Source: Tetrastigma voinierianum | Lineage: Eukaryota > Streptophyta > Magnoliopsida > Vitales > Vitaceae | Assembly (NCBI GenBank): GCA_016808115.1 | Contig: JAEQBH010000646.1 | Span: 2,418,001-2,482,000 of the forward strand | Direction: 5' to 3' | DNA: 64,000 nt | Shown here: piece after piece, positions 58,306 through 64,000 of the stretch | Position numbering within the stretch: the first letter of the stretch is position 1 | How the letters are laid out: each line of letters starts with the position of its first letter | Notes under the pieces: model-generated | The model's input: the letters and a program-made list of their open reading frames with translations, nothing else | Database searches by the model: none | What the model was told of the DNA's origin: nothing | Program-made: the position numbers and the translations under genes

Positions 58306-61300
58306 AAAAGGTATGAGGACCTTAGTTTCCTCTTCCTAACCCGAGGACCTCCCGGCCTCCCTCTGCAGTTTGAAAACATTTGTACAAGCCATTTTTAAAA
58401 GTGAATCCGTGGAGCGAACCCATTTATACAATTATGTTTTCCATTAAAACCTTATTAAACATGGTGGGAATTTTTTTTTTCTTTTAAACATTAAATCCTT
58501 TTTATATGATTAAACATTTTGCGAGAAAGTAGGCGAGTTTCCTGCGCACCGGACATTTCCCAATTTTACAACACCTCTGATAAAACATTTTCCTCCCCAA
58601 TAATGTTCATTTACTCCACATCCAATTACGAGACATCAAGTTCACCCACAAGCAATTTCAAATCAAAATTTAAAATCATTTTCTGAACACCATAGAAATA
58701 TAAACAATATTTTTATAACCGTTGTTCAAAACAATATTTCAAATCATACGACAAAGACACAACCAATGCAATAAGATCATTGAAGAAACATGAAAAAGCA
58801 GCCAGAGAAAATGCAAGAAATCAACATATGGATTAAGATTGAAAAGTCGGTAATATAACTTTCTACTTCTGGGAATTACCGGTCACTATCAACCACCCAT
58901 GTCTTAGGCGACCAACATCACAACATAAGAATTCCAAAAGCAAGTTAATCATTAAAACGTTTCAAATGCCACTAAAGCAAGGATTGTTACACAACTTTCT
59001 CCTTAAAAAGATACTAGAAACAGAAAGTTATACTTATTATGGATGATGGTGACAAATGTATCAGCTGATCTAAAAGTTCAATTTAATAACATAAAAATCT
59101 GTTGCCACAAATAGACAACACACAATATAATCTGAAAGATTTGTTCTTGTTGAAACCAACACAAAATTCCAAACTCATCCCTTCCCATTACATCAAAAGC
59201 CAGGTTAAGGAGTCAGAAAATGGACAACTAGTGATTATAATATCCTGGGAGATAAGTTTACTAGGGAGTTTCAAAACAAGATTGCAAAAAATTACTACAA
59301 ATCAGCATGGACAACAGATTGATTGATAAACATGAAGCTAAATCTCGACCAAAAAAAAAGAAAAAGAAAAAAAAAGACGAAATATCAGTTTGGTAGTAAC
59401 TCATTGTTTTGTCTTTACGAAATATGCTTATAGGAATTTTGAAATAGCGAATCCATTGAATGAATCAAAATAAAGAAGCTCTTTCAGCTTCTCATCACAT
59501 ATTATTCTCCTCATATTAGATGGATCCTTCAAGGATAAGCAAAGAAAAGTAAGAATACTAGTTAGCAAAATATTAACTACTGAAAAAAGCCAAGCCAAAA
59601 GGACATCAAATAACTTCTACCACATAACCTAATGATTCCATATGTTAACAGTGCTTACCTCGATTCAAAGTCAGCTTAGTGCTAGAATCACATAAAAAAA
59701 ATCTAGTAGAAGATATCTCATCAAGAAAAGATACATTCGAAAGAAGTGACATGTGAAAATGCCATATCCTTGCTGGTTCATGTAATTATGACCATAAAGT
59801 GACGAACTTGGTAGGGAATTAGTAAAAATCGATTGAATCAGCCAAGATTTCTAGCTAACTTGTTCGACTTGGTAAAAAAAAATGAATCAACGTGATTTTG
59901 CAAATAATATGAGTCGCCTGTTCCCATCATAAGGAAAAAATCAAATCTTTTCCAAATAAACAAAAACTTCCTTTGTAAAAGAACAAAAAAACCTATGAAT
60001 CTTGGATTTGTGGTAGAGACCGAGGGAAAGTACCAGTGTTATAGAAAATCTAAAGTTCTGCAACTGGAGTAGTATAGCGAGTCGATTGCACACAACAAGT
60101 CGGCGACAGGACGAACTCGCTAGTAGTGCGGTGGGGTGATTGGAATTTGGGTTGGAACGAAAGAAGGGGAAAGAAGAAGTTGAAGGAGCCTAGGTCAGGT
60201 TATTAAAGAAAGAAAAATATGTATTGAGAAAAATTCTTATATTTCATTTTTTTACCAAATATATATAAAATATTAAAAATGTTATACATTTTTAATATTT
60301 AAATAGATAAAATAGGTTATTATACTCATCTAAAAAAATACGTGATTACCAAATAAAATAATCTAATAATTTAATTTTTAAGAATTTTCTTTATTTTCTA
60401 TTTTCTGGCTATGTTTCTTTTCTATTATATGAGAATTGGTATCAAATTTGATAACATTTTGTAATTAAAATGGAGATCTTAATCTTTTTGGTGGGTGATA
60501 CATATTTATGGTTTGCATAATCATTGTTGCAAATTATTTTATAAATAATTTATTCACTTTTTGTTCATATGTTTTGTAGAAAAATTTACATTTTCGTATC
60601 TAAAACTATTTTTTTTAAATAGATATTGAGATGTTCTTAAATTTGTTACTAACGAGATATATTTTGTAGCAGTATTCATCATCTGGATCGTCTTCATTCA
60701 AGCGATATGGGTACTAGCACTCCACAGTAGTATCTCCAATCTGGCCAGGCGACTATCCGGCCAATCTTTAGCCACTCCAGTAAATACTCGTGGCCTCAAA
60801 CCCCTCAGAGCACACAACTCGATTGCCGGTATTCCAAGATTCTTGATAATTATAACACCAAATCAAATGCATTTAAAGTAAATCATTTTTGAAAGTGCGA
60901 TCTTCTTTTGAAAGTTTTAGAAATTTCTCTTACTGTTTTGAAATATTTTTCTTTTTGATTGATTTCTTGTCAAGAAAAGTTTCAAGATGTGTGTTTCCTT
61001 TGAGTTTCAAGGATAATAATAAATACTTGAAGGGATAGATAAAATTTATAATTGTATTTATCTATTTAAATATTTAGGATATGACATTTAAACTTGCTAA
61101 TTTTAGATAGAGTTATGAACTACATAACTTTATCTAAAATCTTATAATTATTGATGGGTTTTGATACATCATTTTGTGAGGAGTAGTACAACTACATTTG
61201 ATCCTATTCACTTGATCTTTATTTTTATTTAACTATTCCAAAATACATTTGTTTTGTCAAAATTTGAATTTACAATTCACTGTTAATCATTTAATTATCC

Positions 61301-61984
61301 AATTACTATTTCTAATTATGTTTTAATATATATCCCCTTTCTTGAAGGTTCTTTTTCTCTATTTTATTTTTCTGAAAAATAAATAGATAAAGTTAAATGA
61401 TGATAAATTAATTAGTCATTTATATTTCAAAAACTAATTATTCCGTTCTTTTTAGTCATATATATATATATACATATATAAAGATTGATGGGAAACTTTG
61501 ACATTTGTTAAAAATGAAACAAATTTTAAATTAATCATAGTCAACAATATCAGACAAAAACCAAAGTATTGGTTTTGAATTAAAGAAGCTTAATTAATTC
61601 ATTTTTTAAAACTAAAAGGACTAATTTATAATTTATTTGTGCATATGTGCAAGAGTTTTTTTTCTTTGGATATGATGTGGGAAAATTTTGGACCCTTTTA
61701 TAATTTATTGTTATTAGGGTATGTTTTGGATTAAAGACACAACTAGTGTTGTGATTCTAGACTTTCTATTTAAAAACAAATTATTTAGTTCTTTTTTATT
61801 CATTTATGTTTTTACAAACATTATTTATAAAAAGTAGAAAAAAAATACATAGATATTAAAGGACCGAAAGATAGATGGACAAATAGGATATTTTCTAAAA
61901 TAAAACAAATATTATGGATAAAACCTAGATTGCTTTGAGGGACAAAGAGATTTTGAATTTTTTAGTCTCATAATATTTCTTTTT
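58306..61984. other. CACTA right interior, AT-rich, no gene recognised
   Basis: Mostly AT-rich sequence without recognisable domains. Two less AT-rich patches stand out: 60000-60190 (read leftward it resembles a pyrimidine-rich 5' leader) and 60665-60810 (preceded by 'ttttgtagcag', a possible splice acceptor). Either could be exons of the CACTA gene or captured host sequence. An (AT)n run lies near 61458. The frame at 59102-59326 is unsupported. Confidence 0.4.
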
Positions 61985-62290
61985 TCCAAAGGTCAATAAT
62001 CAGAGATGGAAATTCCGTCTTTGATTTGAGGCAATTTAATTAGATCAATCGAGAGCAGTTTGTCGATCTGAATCGGCGATTTTATTCGAGTCTCACGATT
62101 AAAGACGAAAGTCATTTCGTCTCTATTTAGAGACGGAATTTCTGTCTCTAATCAGAGACGGAATAAAATCCATCTCAAATCTGAGACGGAAATCATTCTG
62201 TCTCTATTTAGAGGCCGAAGTGCATCTCTAATTGAATTCTAGTGCTAATGCAAATTCGTCTCCAGTCGTCTCTGTTAGGGAGCGGATAGT
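61985..62290. repeat. CACTA right subterminal repeats
   Basis: Copies of GTCTCTATTTAGAGACGG, TCTAATCAGAGACGG and CTCAAATCTGAGACGG match the left subterminal array. Confidence 0.82.
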
Positions 62291-62322
62291 GTCTGATCTT
62301 AATTTCGATTTTTCTTGTAGTG

Positions 62323-63014
62323 TATACCTATGTTTTAGTTTGTTTTCTTAGAGTTTAGATGTAGCCAAAGACAAGAGTGTATAAATTCTTCTAATTTCTA
62401 TTGATTAATGTTTTATTCCATATATGTTGAGTATTTCATTTAGTCTTAATGCTTATGTAGACTACAATATCTCTCATGATCTCGTGGTTTGATTCTGAGA
62501 TCCGAGAAGCGGAGAATTAAAATTAGACCATGGGTGAATACTAACAATACAGGAGATAGAGATATAAGTGAGATTAGGTATGGTATTAGGGTTTCTTGGG
62601 TTTAATGCGCCTCTAGAAATCTAGGATTGAGCAAAGATGCAAAATACTTGATCCTAAGGGTAGTCTGTGGATGCTCAAGAGAGATTCTCATACACACTTG
62701 TGAAATCACTATCTTCACTGAAAGCAACATTGTTAATGATTAGAGGTTCATACATAATTGTTTAGGTGAAATCTATGCCCTAGCTTAGGGAGTCTTAATA
62801 GAGTCAAAGTAGAGTTTAGATTCATGTTAGTTTAGTGTAAATTGAGTTTTTCTACAGATTCTCCATCATCCAAATAGAGCCTAAGCTAGATTAGAATTGG
62901 TACTTAGTAACTCAATTCTCCATGGGATGATACTCTTACTTTCATTATATTACTTGAGGCGACGCGTGCACTTGTGCACATAGGCGTACTATTTCATATA
63001 ACACACTCACACCT
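62323..63014 (+). repeat. E5 5' LTR, right part
   Basis: Continues the LTR begun at 52505, giving about 1.26 kb in total, close to the 1284 bp of the E2 LTR. Near 62930-62980 'gggatgatactc' and 'gcgtgcacttgtgcac' are U5 wording mirrored in the minus-oriented LTRs. It ends around CACACC before the PBS. Confidence 0.78.
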
Positions 63015-63024
63015 GTCAAGTTTT

Positions 63025-63042
63025 TGACGTTATTGTCGAGGA
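63025..63042 (+). other. E5 primer-binding site (tRNA-Asp), eroded
   Basis: TGACGTTATTGTCGAGGA corresponds to TGGCGCCGTTGCCGGGGA, the PBS for plant tRNA-Asp. Six of 18 positions differ and all six are C-to-T or G-to-A transitions. Confidence 0.8.
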
Positions 63043-63169
63043 ATTGGTGCTTCTATTAATATTGATCCCAAGCAGCTTTATTCTAATTTGGATATAGTTA
63101 GACTTGTTTTATTTTTCTTTTCTATTTTACTTTGATTTTTTGTTTTTTTTTTGTAGGAGTTTATTCACA

Positions 63170-64000
63170 ATGGAAGCTTTCAACGAATTGTCAACTCAAT
63201 TGACTCTCCTAAGTCAATAAATTCAAATAAGGCAACAAGCCTATGGTCGTAGACAAATATGTTCAACATGGCATCTAAATAGACCGCTGAGGGTTCAACA
63301 GATGGAAATCCATACCTAAACATATGATTTGGGCTTATTACATTACCCATACCTCTCATGGGAGGCAAATGAAGATATTCCTCAACCTCTGCAAGTGAAA
63401 GAGTTGAACCTTGAAAGAGTAATGGCTGAGTTGGCTAAGTATCAAGCTAAATTTGCCAACTCTCAAGCTCAATTCATGAATGAAACAAGGGCAACTCTTC
63501 AAATTCAATCAGCCCAATTTGAGAGATTAGAGGTGCAAGTGGGGCAAATGGTTAAGATACTTTTAGAAGAGCAATAAATAAGTTTACCTACACTTAAGGA
63601 ACCTATAAGATAAGAGGTGGATGCCAAGGAGTTAGTTGAGGAGAAAAAGTCAAATGTTGAAATAGCAATGGCTGAATTGGCTAAGCATCAAGTTGAATTT
63701 TGAGACCTATAGCTCAATTCATGAATGAGACAAGGGCAACTCTTCAAATTCAATTAGCCTAATTTGAGAGATTAGAGGTGCAAGCAGGGCAAATGGCTAA
63801 GATACTTTTAGAAGAAATAAAGAAGTTTGCCTACACTTGAGGAACCTATAAGAGAAGAGGTGGATGACAAGGAGTTAGTTGAGCTAGTTACGAAAGAAGA
63901 GGGATCAACTTCTCCGGAACCGAATGAGATAAGAAAGGAAGTTAAGATACTTCTGGAGATAATCTTTTGGGGAAAAGTGCATGACAAATTAGAAAATCAG
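63170..64000 (+). pseudogene. E5 Gag, N-terminal part with internal duplication, cut by window end
   Basis: The ATG at 63170 gives MEAFNELSTQLTLLSQ and then a stop; reading resumes in 63329-63577 with the coiled-coil region NSQAQFMNETRATLQIQSAQ and LEVQVGQMVKILLEEQ, which in intact Athila gag lies just before the TLRSGK region. The gag core (KFLSKFF ... NNYQW) is missing between them. A segment of about 246 bp is tandemly duplicated (63421-63666 and from 63667). Stops in the second copy rule out a working protein. The rest of the element lies beyond the window. Confidence 0.75.

Larger units (their letters stand above)
53072..62322. mobile_element. CACTA (En/Spm-type) DNA transposon
   Basis: The left end CACTACAAAAAAACC (53072) and right end TTTTTCTTGTAGTG (ending 62322) are inverted copies over about 13 bp. 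Subterminal arrays of GTCTCTRATCAGAGAC-type repeats lie just inside both ends (53085-53525 and 61985-62290). The flanks TAC (53069-53071) and TAT (62323-62325) are a probable 3-bp duplication with one change. The host LTR reads through when the element is set aside. It carries a Transposase_24-type gene on the minus strand but no recognisable TNP2-like transposase. A solo LTR is nested inside. Confidence 0.88.

Noticed and set aside
1..64000. tRNA genes, rRNA, CRISPR arrays and host genes
   Set aside because: I saw no tRNA cloverleaf boxes beyond primer-binding complements, no rRNA wording, no regular spacer array and no host-like multi-exon gene that I could support by reading alone.

Overview
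This window looks like plant, most likely dicot, heterochromatin. I find no host gene, tRNA, rRNA or CRISPR array that I can support. Almost everything is decayed LTR retrotransposon sequence, plus one CACTA DNA transposon. The evidence is the domain words of plant Ty3/gypsy gag, protease, RT, RNase H and integrase, the tRNA-Asp and tRNA-iMet primer-binding sites, LTR ends of the form TGTAACGCCCC...GGGCGTTACA, and the CACTACAARAAAA ends of the CACTA element. The sequence cannot name the species.

Layout. (1) 1-2341, minus strand: gag and protease of an Athila/Tat-like element (E1), followed to the right by LTR pieces of similar elements to about 8047, with a chromovirus-type LTR from 2977. (2) 8048-17663, plus strand: a chromovirus-like element (D1) with both LTRs and a perfect 5-bp target duplication (GTAAG). 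Its interior is cut down to gag and part of protease and holds another LTR at 12175-14600. (3) 17669-29482: overlapping Athila-type LTR pieces (minus orientation) broken by chromovirus-type LTRs at 18558-24949 and about 25770-28439. (4) 29483-50770, minus strand: one Athila-like element (E2) about 11.1 kb long once later insertions are subtracted. Reading right to left: 5' LTR, tRNA-Asp PBS, gag, protease, RT start, a nested block (39938-46567), RT with FMDD, RNase H, integrase, a solo LTR (34624-38167), integrase C-terminus, a cluster of iterated palindromes, a third ORF of the plant transposon protein type, polypurine tract and 3' LTR. (5) 50771-52504: LTR and 3' leader of a further minus-strand Athila-like element. 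(6) 52505 to the window end, plus strand: 5' LTR, PBS and gag of another Athila-like element (E5). Its LTR is split by a 9.25-kb CACTA element (53072-62322) that carries a Transposase_24-type gene and its own nested solo LTR.

All three elements whose protease site can be read (E1, E2, D1) have lost it, each by a different lesion. E2 has also lost the second integrase aspartate. Nothing here looks able to move by itself.

The most unusual signal is architectural. The U3 regions of unrelated Athila-type LTRs each hold a private, near-palindromic word repeated many times in variant forms, ending roughly 50-120 bp upstream of a TATA box. E2 carries a second cluster of its own word inside the element, upstream of its third ORF. 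Chromovirus-type LTRs instead carry minisatellites with unrelated units at a similar relative position. These are the patterns I would check first.
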